In this document: one piece after another, positions 15,843-22,948 of the stretch
Layout: each line of letters begins with the position of its first letter
Position numbering within the stretch: position 1 is the stretch's first letter
Origin: Nitrospira lenta
Lineage (GTDB): Bacteria; Nitrospirota; Nitrospiria; Nitrospirales; Nitrospiraceae
Direction of reading: 5' to 3'
Length of the DNA: 36,726 nt
Assembly: GCA_945905765.1 (NCBI GenBank)
Contig: CAMDPZ010000020.1
Span: 1-36,726, forward strand
Notes under the pieces: model-generated
What the model was told of the DNA's origin: nothing
The model's database searches: none
Seen by the model: the letters and a program-made list of their open reading frames with translations, nothing else
Made by a program: the position numbers and the translations under genes

Positions 15843-16547
15843 ATGCTGACGATTGCCTTATCGAAGGGGAAAATGCTGGACCTCACATTGGAGATCTTCC
15901 GCCGGGCCGGCTATGCCATGGGCAGCCTCTCGACCGAGAGCCGTCGGCTGGTGTTCCCCTGTCCTGAGATCGGCATGACCTTCCTGATTGTGAGGCCGAC
16001 CGATGTGCCGACCTATGTCGAATATGGCGCGGCGGACGTCGGGATTGTCGGGAAAGACGTCTTGATGGAGCAGGATAGCGACGTCTATGAGCCATTGGAT
16101 TTAGGGTTCGGAGCGTGTAGAATCGCCGTCGCTGCGCTCAAGGGGCAGGCCTCACGGGACCGGCTGTCCTCGAAAATTCGGGTCGCGACCAAGTATCCGA
16201 AGATTACCGAGCGGTATTTCAATCAGCGCGGCGTGGCGGTTGAAATCATTAAGTTGTACGGCTCGATCGAGCTGGCGCCGTTGGTCGGTCTGGCCGATCG
16301 GATTGTGGATCTGGTCGAAACCGGCAACACGTTGAAGGCACATAACCTCGTCGAAGTGGAGTGCATCGCGCAGTCCACGGCCAGGCTGGTCGTTAATCGG
16401 GCGAGTTTGAAGCTGAAGCATGCGGAGGTCACAGAGCTGATCACAAAGCTCCGGGCCGTTAGCCGCCCAGCAGCCAGGTCTCGAACCACCGCTCCGCGCC
16501 AGCCTTCGCGCGGGGTACGTCGAACGGTCAAGCGGACGCGCACATGA
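15843..16547 (+). CDS. hisG: ATP phosphoribosyltransferase, short form
   Basis: Catalyses the first step of histidine synthesis (ATP plus PRPP). It is 234 residues and has only the two catalytic periplasmic-binding-like domains (MLTIALSKGKMLDLTLEIF at the start; LVETGNTLKAHNLVEVE near 160-176, the PRPP-binding region). It lacks the C-terminal regulatory domain of long HisG, so it should need HisZ as partner; no hisZ is in this window. The last 25 or so residues are an Arg-rich, Pro-rich tail not usual for short HisG. It overlaps hisD by 4 bases (ATGA). Confidence 0.94.
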   Translation: MLTIALSKGKMLDLTLEIFRRAGYAMGSLSTESRRLVFPCPEIGMTFLIVRPTDVPTYVEYGAADVGIVGKDVLMEQDSDVYEPLDLGFGACRIAVAALKGQASRDRLSSKIRVATKYPKITERYFNQRGVAVEIIKLYGSIELAPLVGLADRIVDLVETGNTLKAHNLVEVECIAQSTARLVVNRASLKLKHAEVTELITKLRAVSRPAARSRTTAPRQPSRGVRRTVKRTRT

Positions 16548-17827
16548 AGATTGTGTCCTCCAGCGAACGAGCCTTTCTCCCCGCACTGAAGAAAGTTTCG
16601 TCGCGTGCCCGCGTGCAAGGGGCTGCCGTCGAGAAGGCGGTGAAGTCGATTTTGCAAGCCGTGGAACGGGGCGGCGACAAGGCCGTCCTCCGCTATACGA
16701 AACAGTTCGACCGCGTCTCCATGAAAGCGACGGAGCTGCGCGTCACTCCCGAAGAAATCAAAGAAGCCTATTTCCACATCAGAAAAGAGGAGGGCGATGC
16801 CCTCCGGTTTGCCGCCAAGCGGATTACCTCGTTCCACGAGCGTCAGCGCATCAAGACCTGGATGTATCAGGACAATGAGGCGACTCTGGGGCAAGTGGTG
16901 ACGCCGGTCGATGCGGTTGGAGTCTATGTGCCGGGCGGCAAGGCGGTCTATCCCTCGTCGGTCTTGATGTGCGCGATTCCGGCCAAGGTGGCGGGCGTTT
17001 CCCGCGTGGTGATGTGTACGCCCCCGCAAAAGGGTCCGATCAATCCCTATTTGCTGGTGGCCGCCGACATTGCCGGCGTCACGGAGATCTATCGCGTCGG
17101 GGGCGTGCAGGCCGTCGGGGCCATGGCCTACGGGACCAAGACGATTCAGCGGGTCGATAAAATCGTGGGGCCCGGTAATATCTATGTCGCGACAGCCAAA
17201 CGGCTCCTCTACGGCACGGTTGGCATCGATATGGTGGCCGGCCCGAGCGAGCTGCTCGTGGTGGCAGATGGCGACGCCAAGCCGGCTCATGTCGCGGCAG
17301 ATCTCCTCTGCGAAGCGGAACATGACGAAGATGCGCAAGTCTATCTCGTGACGACATCGGCGCAGTTGGCGAAGGATGTCGTGAAGCTCATCGGCAGCCA
17401 GTTGAAGGGACTGACGAGGGAAAAGATTGCCGCCAAGTCCATTGCGCGCCATGCGGTGGCCTTCGTGGTGACGACGATGGACGAAGCCATCGATGTGGCC
17501 AACGAGATTGCCCCGGAACATTTGACCCTCTCGGTGGACGAGCCCTTCGATTATTTAGAGAAGATCCGCCATGCCGGGGCTTTGTTCCTGGGCCGGTATA
17601 CGCCCCCCTCTGTGGCCGATTATGTGGCAGGTCCGAATCACGTCTTGCCGACCGGCGGGACCGCGCGCTTCTTTTCGGCTTTGTCCGTTCACGATTACCT
17701 CAAAGTCAGCAACATCGTGCACTATACGAAAGAGGAGCTGAGCAAGGTGAAAGATCATCTCGTTCGATTGGCCCACATGGAAGGGTTCGACGCCCACGCA
17801 AAATCAGCCCAAAGCAGGTTCTCATGA
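16544..17827 (+). CDS. hisD: Histidinol dehydrogenase
   Basis: A 427-residue zinc enzyme that oxidises histidinol to histidine with two NAD. Motifs seen: [51 protein letters not shown], and EIAPEHL with the catalytic Glu-His. The zinc region reads [10 protein letters not shown]: His260 is kept, but residue 257 is Glu where the family normally has the zinc ligand Gln (QAEH). It overlaps hisG and hisB by 4 bases each (ATGA), so the three are translationally coupled. Confidence 0.97.
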   Translation: MKIVSSSERAFLPALKKVSSRARVQGAAVEKAVKSILQAVERGGDKAVLRYTKQFDRVSMKATELRVTPEEIKEAYFHIRKEEGDALRFAAKRITSFHERQRIKTWMYQDNEATLGQVVTPVDAVGVYVPGGKAVYPSSVLMCAIPAKVAGVSRVVMCTPPQKGPINPYLLVAADIAGVTEIYRVGGVQAVGAMAYGTKTIQRVDKIVGPGNIYVATAKRLLYGTVGIDMVAGPSELLVVADGDAKPAHVAADLLCEAEHDEDAQVYLVTTSAQLAKDVVKLIGSQLKGLTREKIAAKSIARHAVAFVVTTMDEAIDVANEIAPEHLTLSVDEPFDYLEKIRHAGALFLGRYTPPSVADYVAGPNHVLPTGGTARFFSALSVHDYLKVSNIVHYTKEELSKVKDHLVRLAHMEGFDAHAKSAQSRFS

Positions 17828-18429
17828 AGAAAACTGTGACACATCGGAAGGCGATGATCCATCGGGCCACGAAGGAAACCGATATCCAGGTTTCCTGGGC
17901 GCTGGATGGCAGCGGCCAAGGGAAGATCGACAGCGGTATCCGGTTCTTCGACCATATGCTGGAGCTGTTGGCCAAGCACGGATTCTTCGATCTGACGGTC
18001 AAGGCCAAGGGCGATATCGATATCGACGAACACCATACGGTGGAGGATGTCGGAATCGTCATGGGCAAGGCCCTACATCAAGCCCTGGGTGAAAAGGCGG
18101 GGATCAAGCGGTTCGGGTTTGCCTCGGCTCCGCTTGACGAAACCCTCGCGCAGGTCACGGTTGATCTCAGCGGCAGGCCTTATCTCGTCTATAACGTGGT
18201 GTTGCCGGACCGGAAGATCAAAGCCTTCGATCTTGGTCTCTTCGAAGACTTCTTTCAGGCCTTCGTCACCCATGCAGGCCTGAACTTGCACGTGAATCTG
18301 ATGTATGGCCGCAATCCGCACCACATCATGGAAGCCATCTTCAAGGCCTTAGCCAAGGCGCTCGATCAGGCCACGACGCCGGAAGAGCGGTTGGCAGGCA
18401 AGGTCCTCTCGACGAAGGGGCTGCTGTAG
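17824..18429 (+). CDS. hisB: Imidazoleglycerol-phosphate dehydratase
   Basis: A 201-residue monofunctional dehydratase (no fused histidinol phosphatase). Both manganese-binding HHxxE motifs are present: DEHHTVED (His70, His71, Glu74) and NPHHIMEA near residue 165. The opening [18 protein letters not shown] and [10 protein letters not shown] are typical. The start at 17824 overlaps the hisD stop; the family core starts near Met11, so ATG 17854 is possible. It is the last gene before a 420-base non-coding stretch with a terminator. Confidence 0.97.
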   Translation: MKKTVTHRKAMIHRATKETDIQVSWALDGSGQGKIDSGIRFFDHMLELLAKHGFFDLTVKAKGDIDIDEHHTVEDVGIVMGKALHQALGEKAGIKRFGFASAPLDETLAQVTVDLSGRPYLVYNVVLPDRKIKAFDLGLFEDFFQAFVTHAGLNLHVNLMYGRNPHHIMEAIFKALAKALDQATTPEERLAGKVLSTKGLL

Positions 18430-18435
18430 CCTGGC

Positions 18436-18532
18436 GCGGGTCCTGTCACCGATCAGCCCAACCGTCCTCGTACCCCGCCCGGTGTAGGGACCCCGCCGCG
18501 GACGGTTGGGCGTCCAGATCGGTGCCACCCGC
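18436..18532. repeat. Long three-part foldback element after hisB
   Basis: Nested complementary arms: GCGGGT (18436-18441) with ACCCGC (18527-18532); CACCGATC (18447-18454) with GATCGGTG (18517-18524); CCCAACCGTCC (18457-18467) with GGACGGTTGGG (18500-18510). That is 25 paired positions with small asymmetric internal loops and a 32-base apex. There is no T-run. It could be a structured RNA, an mRNA 3' stabiliser, or a mobile palindromic repeat. Confidence 0.75.
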
Positions 18533-18567
18533 AACGTCTCTGGAAAAAGATGCTATTGATGATCGAG

Positions 18568-18605
18568 CGGGGCAGGTTTCTGAAAAGGAGCCTGCCCCGT
18601 TCGTT
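18568..18605 (+). terminator. Intrinsic terminator downstream of hisB
   Basis: CGGGGCAGG (18568-18576) pairs with CCTGCCCCG (18591-18599), with a 14-base loop, followed by TTCGTTTT. It should end the prfA-to-hisB transcript, so hisH onward needs its own promoter or readthrough. Confidence 0.8.
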
Positions 18606-18715
18606 TTATGAGCCGGTCTGAGACTGTGCGTCGCAGATGAGCCTCTGTAGATTGGCAGTGGCAGGATGGCAGCAGTTGCGGTATGGTTACGGCCTTACGA
18701 GGAGAATATTTCGGC

Positions 18716-18836
18716 AGGCTGTTCAAAAAGGCCGTCCAGCGAGGCCGCAGGCGAGTCGAAACCGGAGGCGTGCCCTCAGGGGTACGTTGAGGATTTCGAT
18801 GAGCCGAGAACGAAGCTGGCGGGTTTTTTAAAGCAG
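18716..18836 (+). repeat. Dispersed palindromic repeat, copy A (upstream of hisH)
   Basis: The core 18734-18820 matches the reverse complement of 35405-35491 at 83 of 87 bases. The centre is a hairpin (CGTGCCC TCAG GGGTACG here, one G-T pair) inside TCGAAACC...GGATTTCGA. The outer ends (AAAAAGGCC and GGGTTTTTT) can pair. It ends about 15 bases before the hisH start codon. Confidence 0.88.
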
Positions 18837-18852
18837 CTTGTTGAAGGTGGAT

Positions 18853-19461
18853 ATGATTGCGATTATCGACTACGGCATGGGCAACCTCCGCAGTGTCTCC
18901 AAGGCCTTTGAGGCGGTGGGGCATCAGGCGGTCGTGACTCGTGATCCGCTCATGATCGGGAATGCGAGTCATGTGGTGTTGCCTGGGGTCGGAGCTTTCG
19001 GCGATTGCATGGCCAATATCGAGCGGTACGGGTTGGCGGAGCCGATTCGCGCTGCGATTCAATCGGGGAAACCATTTCTGGGAATCTGTTTGGGGCTCCA
19101 GTTGTTATTCGAGGAGAGCGAGGAATTCGGGACTCACAAAGGTCTCGGCATTATTCCCGGCAAGGTCAGGCATTTTCCCGCGGGCCAGGGATTGAAGGTG
19201 CCGCACATGGGCTGGAACAACGTGACGATGGAGAAGCCCTGTCCCCTGTTCGACGGAATTCCTGACGGGTCTTATTGGTATTTTGTCCATTCTTATTATG
19301 TCGATCCCTCTGATAAGACCGTGGCGGCAACCACGACAGAGTACGGGACGACGTTTGTGTCGAGCATCTGGCGGGATAATGTGGTGGCCTGTCAGTTCCA
19401 TCCTGAAAAGAGTCAGGCCGTCGGGTTACAGTTGATCAACAATTTTGGATCATGGAAATGA
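18853..19461 (+). CDS. hisH: Imidazole glycerol phosphate synthase, glutamine amidotransferase subunit
   Basis: A 202-residue class I glutaminase that supplies ammonia to HisF. The catalytic triad is Cys79 (LGICLGLQ), His183 and Glu185 (CQFHPEKS). The start MIAIIDYGMGNLRSV is the family's usual one, so ATG 18853 is used with AAGGTGG upstream; the open frame extends to 18838. The stop overlaps the next gene's ATG. It is the first gene of the second his block and sits directly after the dispersed repeat. Confidence 0.97.
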   Translation: MIAIIDYGMGNLRSVSKAFEAVGHQAVVTRDPLMIGNASHVVLPGVGAFGDCMANIERYGLAEPIRAAIQSGKPFLGICLGLQLLFEESEEFGTHKGLGIIPGKVRHFPAGQGLKVPHMGWNNVTMEKPCPLFDGIPDGSYWYFVHSYYVDPSDKTVAATTTEYGTTFVSSIWRDNVVACQFHPEKSQAVGLQLINNFGSWK

Positions 19462-20195
19462 GCATGATGAACAACAAGGGATGGTCGATGGCCTTGGTGG
19501 GATTGGCTCTGTTGGCAACGGCCGGCTGTAGCGGGTCCAAGGTGACCTCGAAGTCGTCTGCGGAATTGCCGCGCTATCAGGTGCGCACCATTGCGCTGGT
19601 CCCGTTTACGACGCTGACGACGCCACAGGTGCGGGATGTTGTCGCTCAGACCTTCTCGGCCCCGCCAGGAGCCCGTCGGTCTGATATGGCGCTCGCGGTG
19701 CCGCCGCAAATGGAACAGCTTCGGAGTCAGACCTCCATTGTGCCGATCGGCGCGGGGGGCACGGTCACACAGTTGCTTTGGAGCCGGTTAAAGTCCCGGC
19801 AGGGCGTGACGGTGCTGTCGCCCGGCGAGGCAGCGAAAGTCTTGGCATCCCAGGCGGTGCAATCTCCCGCTGGTCCGGCACAGGCCGTGACGGTGGCGAA
19901 ACAACTGAAGGCAGATGCTGCGCTGATCGGTCAGGTACTGGTCTATCAGGAGCGGGTCGGGAGTCGCTTTGGCGCCAATCCCCCGGCTACGGTGGGGTTT
20001 GAAGCTAAGCTGGTAGCGGCGGACGGGCAAGTGCTCTGGGAAGGGAACTACTACGAGCGGCAGAGGCCGATGATTGAAGACATGCTGGGATTTTTTGAGC
20101 GTTGGGGCATGTTCGTCACAGCAGATGAGCTGGCGGGCTACGGGGTTGACCATATGCTCCTCGAGTTTCCGTTTGGCACGGCAGGGGAACGTTAA
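19458..20195 (+). CDS. Lipoprotein of unknown function within the his block
   Basis: About 245 residues with a lipoprotein signal: charged start, hydrophobic MALVGLALLATAGC, with the lipobox LATAGC and the lipidated Cys. The mature part has IALVPFTTLTTPQ, then TVTQLLWSRLKSRQGVTVLS, AKQLKADAALIGQVLVYQER and LVAADGQVLWEGNY. This order resembles TolB-N/CsgG-like or GNA1162-like lipoproteins of the outer membrane, but I do not recognise it firmly. ATG 19458 overlaps the hisH stop (ATGA); ATGs at 19464 and 19467 are equally plausible. Its place between hisH and hisA is odd for an envelope protein and probably reflects operon insertion, not a role in histidine synthesis. Confidence 0.8.
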   Translation: MSMMNNKGWSMALVGLALLATAGCSGSKVTSKSSAELPRYQVRTIALVPFTTLTTPQVRDVVAQTFSAPPGARRSDMALAVPPQMEQLRSQTSIVPIGAGGTVTQLLWSRLKSRQGVTVLSPGEAAKVLASQAVQSPAGPAQAVTVAKQLKADAALIGQVLVYQERVGSRFGANPPATVGFEAKLVAADGQVLWEGNYYERQRPMIEDMLGFFERWGMFVTADELAGYGVDHMLLEFPFGTAGER

Positions 20196-20212
20196 CAGGG
20201 ACGGTTTTTTCT

Positions 20213-20950
20213 ATGCTCGTGATTCCTGCGATTGATTTAAAAGATGGCCGCTGTGTGCGGTTGCGGCAGGGCGATATGGCTGCCGAAACGGTCTACTCCG
20301 ATGACGTGCCGGCTATGGCGAGGCAATGGCAGCAGGGCGGCGCAACGTTGATCCATGTGGTGGATCTGAACGGAGCGGTGGAGGGTGAGCCGCGCAATCT
20401 TCCCCAGATCGAAGCGATCATCCGCACCGTGAGCGTGAAGGTGCAGGTGGGGGGAGGAATCCGGTCGATCGAAACCGTGCGCCGTTATCTCGGCGCCGGT
20501 GTGAGCCGGGTTGTGCTTGGCACCGCTGCCTTGACCGATCGGTCGTTTCTGGAGAAGGCCTGTCTGGAGTTTCCTCGTCAGATTTTGTTGGGATTGGATG
20601 CGAGGGACGGGAAGGTGGCGGTCAAGGGCTGGACCTCGGTCTCGGAGACCAAGGCGACCGATCTGCTCAAGGAGCTGGCGGGCCATGCCTTGGGCGCCGT
20701 GATCTATACGGACATTGCGTGCGATGGCATGTTGGGCGGGCCGAATCTGGCGGCCTTGCGGGAGATGGTCGAGTTGTCGTCCTTTCCCGTGATCGCTTCC
20801 GGCGGAATCTCTCGCGTCGAAGATTTGCTGGCCGTGCAGGCGCTCGGTCCAAGGGTCGAAGGCGCGATTGTCGGAAAGGCCCTTTACGATGGCAAGTTAG
20901 ACTATCGGACCGCAGTCGCGGCCATCCGAACGATGAGTACTGAGCGCTGA
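20213..20950 (+). CDS. hisA: Phosphoribosylformimino-5-aminoimidazole carboxamide ribotide isomerase
   Basis: A 245-residue beta-alpha barrel that isomerises ProFAR to PRFAR. The catalytic Asp8 is in VIPAIDLKDGRCVRL, and the second acid is in YTDIACDGMLGGPN. Phosphate-binding loops are VQVGGGIRS and VIASGGISR. The barrel is complete. The start at 20213 follows GGGACGG. The 122 bases between hisA and hisF carry a short run of GTTCATC-type direct repeats, so hisF may have weaker coupling. Confidence 0.97.
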   Translation: MLVIPAIDLKDGRCVRLRQGDMAAETVYSDDVPAMARQWQQGGATLIHVVDLNGAVEGEPRNLPQIEAIIRTVSVKVQVGGGIRSIETVRRYLGAGVSRVVLGTAALTDRSFLEKACLEFPRQILLGLDARDGKVAVKGWTSVSETKATDLLKELAGHALGAVIYTDIACDGMLGGPNLAALREMVELSSFPVIASGGISRVEDLLAVQALGPRVEGAIVGKALYDGKLDYRTAVAAIRTMSTER

Positions 20951-21027
20951 ATGATGAACGGGGGATTGAACAAGACCGTTGATGTCCAGAGAGGTGTTTT
21001 GTTTCTGAATGCAGCGCTTCGCCCAGT

Positions 21028-21066
21028 TGTTCGTTCACCCTTCATCGTTCAGCGTTCATCGTTGTT
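21028..21066. repeat. Short imperfect direct repeats between hisA and hisF
   Basis: GTTCACCCTTCATCGTTCAGCGTTCATCGTTGTTC-like sequence is made of three or four partial copies of a CGTTCA(T/C) unit of about 10 to 11 bases. A complementary TGATGAACG lies at 20953-20960. There is no T-run or known regulatory motif. Confidence 0.4.
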
Positions 21067-21072
21067 CTTACT

Positions 21073-21834
21073 ATGTTGACCAAACGTATTATTCCCTGTC
21101 TCGATGTCAAAGACGGCCGCGTCGTGAAGGGCGTGAGCTTTGTGAATTTGCGTGATGCGGGAGACCCGGTCGAAGTGGCCACGGCCTACGACCGCGAAGG
21201 AGCCGATGAACTCTGTTTCCTGGACATCACGGCTTCCCATGAAAATCGCAAGACTATTCTTGATGTGGTTGAGCAGACAGCGGCACGGGTGTTTATGCCT
21301 TTGACCGTCGGGGGGGGCGTGCGGACGCTTGAGGACATCAGGGCTCTGTTGAACGCGGGAGCCGATAAGGTGAGCATCAATACGGCAGCGGTTCAGCGGC
21401 CGGAATTTGTGAAGGAAGCGGCGGAGCGATTCGGGACTCAATGTATCGTCGTGGCGATTGATGCCAAGCACCGTCCCGCTCCGGCAGCAGGGTGGGAAGT
21501 CTTCACCCACGGAGGCCGCAAGGCGACCGGTCTGGATGTCGTCGAATGGGCGAAGCAGATGGCCCAGTATGGAGCAGGCGAGATTTTGCTCACGAGTATG
21601 GATCAGGACGGACAGCAGCAGGGCTATGATCTTGCGCTGACGGCTGCTGTGTCGGAAGCCGTCTTGATTCCGGTGATTGCATCCGGGGGCGTGGGGAATT
21701 TGGACCATCTCTATGACGGATTCGTCAAGGGTAAGGCGGATGCGGTCCTGGCCGCGTCGATTTTCCATTTCCGGACTCACACGATTCCTGAGGCGAAAGC
21801 CTATCTTCGTCAGAAGGGAGTGGCGGTTCGATAA
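21073..21834 (+). CDS. hisF: Imidazole glycerol phosphate synthase, cyclase subunit
   Basis: A 253-residue barrel that closes the imidazole ring using ammonia from HisH. The catalytic Asp11 is in [16 protein letters not shown] and the second is Asp130 in [19 protein letters not shown] and VIASGGVGN are phosphate loops, and [15 protein letters not shown] is the C-terminal active-site block. The length is normal. The start at 21073 has no clear Shine-Dalgarno. The stop TAATG overlaps the start of hisIE. Confidence 0.98.
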   Translation: MLTKRIIPCLDVKDGRVVKGVSFVNLRDAGDPVEVATAYDREGADELCFLDITASHENRKTILDVVEQTAARVFMPLTVGGGVRTLEDIRALLNAGADKVSINTAAVQRPEFVKEAAERFGTQCIVVAIDAKHRPAPAAGWEVFTHGGRKATGLDVVEWAKQMAQYGAGEILLTSMDQDGQQQGYDLALTAAVSEAVLIPVIASGGVGNLDHLYDGFVKGKADAVLAASIFHFRTHTIPEAKAYLRQKGVAVR

Positions 21835-22487
21835 TGGATATAGGGAAATTGAAATTCGATGGGCAGGGGCTGATTCCGGCCGTTGTGCAGGATTGGCGGG
21901 ATGGCACGGTGCTGATGGTCGCCTTCATGAATCAGGAGGCCTTGCAGAAGACCATCGAGACCAAGTCGGTGCATTTCTGGAGTCGTTCGCGCAAGGCGTT
22001 ATGGGAGAAGGGCGAGATCTCCGGCCATAAGCTGCAGCTCAAGGACCTGTTTTTCGACTGTGACGGCGATGCCCTTCTTGTGAAGGTTGAGCCGGTCGGG
22101 CCGACCTGCCATACGGGAGAGCGGTCCTGCTTCTTCTCCCGTCTGGATTCGCCTGAGACGAAGACGTCAGAGTCCTGGGGTGGAATTCTTGAACGCCTCT
22201 ATCAGATGATCCAAGAGCGGAAGCAGCAGCCCTCGAGCGAGTCCTATACCTCCAAGTTGCTGGAAGGCGGGGTCGATCGCATCTTGAAAAAGGTCGTCGA
22301 GGAAGCAGGAGAGGTGGCGATTGCCGGGAAGGGCGGGAAGAAGGAGGAGATCGTCTATGAAACGGCGGATCTCCTGTTCCATACTCTGGTGGCGCTGGGA
22401 TACCATGGCATCACGCCGCAAGAAATTTATCAGGAGTTGGCGACCCGGTTTGGGAAGTCCGGCTTGAGAAAAGAAACTGCCCCGTGA
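21834..22487 (+). CDS. hisIE: Bifunctional phosphoribosyl-AMP cyclohydrolase / phosphoribosyl-ATP pyrophosphatase
   Basis: A 217-residue fusion doing steps 2 and 3 of histidine synthesis. The HisI domain (1-115) has MVAFMNQEALQKT, HFWSRSRKALWEKGE, the metal-binding DCDGDALL, and zinc cysteines in GPTCHTGERSCFF. The HisE domain (about 118-217) has SYTSKLLEGG and the all-helical MazG-like KKVVEEAGEVAIA and ETADLLFHTLVAL with metal-binding acids. It overlaps hisF by one base and the following GTG by four bases. Confidence 0.96.
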   Translation: MDIGKLKFDGQGLIPAVVQDWRDGTVLMVAFMNQEALQKTIETKSVHFWSRSRKALWEKGEISGHKLQLKDLFFDCDGDALLVKVEPVGPTCHTGERSCFFSRLDSPETKTSESWGGILERLYQMIQERKQQPSSESYTSKLLEGGVDRILKKVVEEAGEVAIAGKGGKKEEIVYETADLLFHTLVALGYHGITPQEIYQELATRFGKSGLRKETAP

Positions 22488-22828
22488 GCGACTGTCTCTT
22501 TTGCAAAATCGTCGCGAGGACTATTCCGGCACCCCTCGTCTATGAGGACGATTTGGTGGTCGCATTCGACGATATCAATCCTCAGGCGCCGATCCATACG
22601 CTGGTCATTCCCCGAAAACATGTGGTCTCGCTGGCTGAGCTGCAAGACTCTGATGCTGAGCTGCTCGGACGGCTGCTGCTGGTCGGCAGTAAGGTCGCGA
22701 AACTGAAGGGGATTGCCGAGCCCGGGTACCGGGTCGTCGTCAACACCGGATCTCACGGAGGCCAAAGCGTATTTCATCTCCATCTTCATGTTTTGGGCGG
22801 GCGCCATCTCGCCTGGCCTCCCGGCTAA
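22484..22828 (+). CDS. HIT-family nucleotide-binding hydrolase (HinT-like)
   Basis: A 114-residue histidine-triad protein that should hydrolyse purine nucleoside phosphoramidates or related nucleotides. The triad HLHLHVLGG has His98, His100 and His102. The N-terminus SDCLFCKIVARTIPA carries the two Cys often binding zinc. The start is GTG 22484, overlapping the hisIE stop (GTGA), which makes it the last gene of the block. HIT genes next to hisIE are common and the link is probably operon position, not histidine synthesis itself. Confidence 0.93.
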   Translation: MSDCLFCKIVARTIPAPLVYEDDLVVAFDDINPQAPIHTLVIPRKHVVSLAELQDSDAELLGRLLLVGSKVAKLKGIAEPGYRVVVNTGSHGGQSVFHLHLHVLGGRHLAWPPG

Positions 22829-22843
22829 CGTAGTTTCACCACA

Positions 22844-22873
22844 TTGACAGGTTTCTTCCCCGTCTGTTACCCT
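22844..22873 (+). promoter_or_regulatory. Candidate promoter for dnaG-rpoD
   Basis: A perfect -35 TTGACA (22844-22849), an 18-base spacer, and TACCCT (22868-22873) preceded by TG at the extended -10 position. It resembles the rho promoter (TTGACA, 17 bases, TTATCCT) and places the start near 22880. Confidence 0.55.
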
Positions 22874-22948
22874 GAACGTTCAATTTTTCGACCACTTACG
22901 TTTACCTTCCTCGCCGGTGCAGGTGGGGGAATAGGAGCCGCGACTCCC

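Larger units (their letters stand above)
18430..18852. other. Non-coding stretch between hisB and hisH
   Basis: 423 bases with no convincing gene. From left to right it holds a long multi-armed foldback (18436-18532), an intrinsic terminator (18568-18605), about 110 bases in which I see nothing, and a dispersed palindromic repeat (18716-18836) ending close to the hisH ribosome-binding site. It splits the his genes into two transcription blocks. Confidence 0.7.

Noticed and set aside
18666-18911. Possible peptide encoded by the dispersed repeat ([18 protein letters not shown] and a near-identical one at 35390-35493)
   Set aside because: The likeness follows directly from 83/87 nucleotide identity. 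There is no proper start or stop, and the copies are better explained as folded elements.
22844-22948. Upstream extension of dnaG by 35 codons
   Set aside because: The extension overlaps the candidate promoter and has no similarity to primase N-termini; GTG 22949 gives the normal start.
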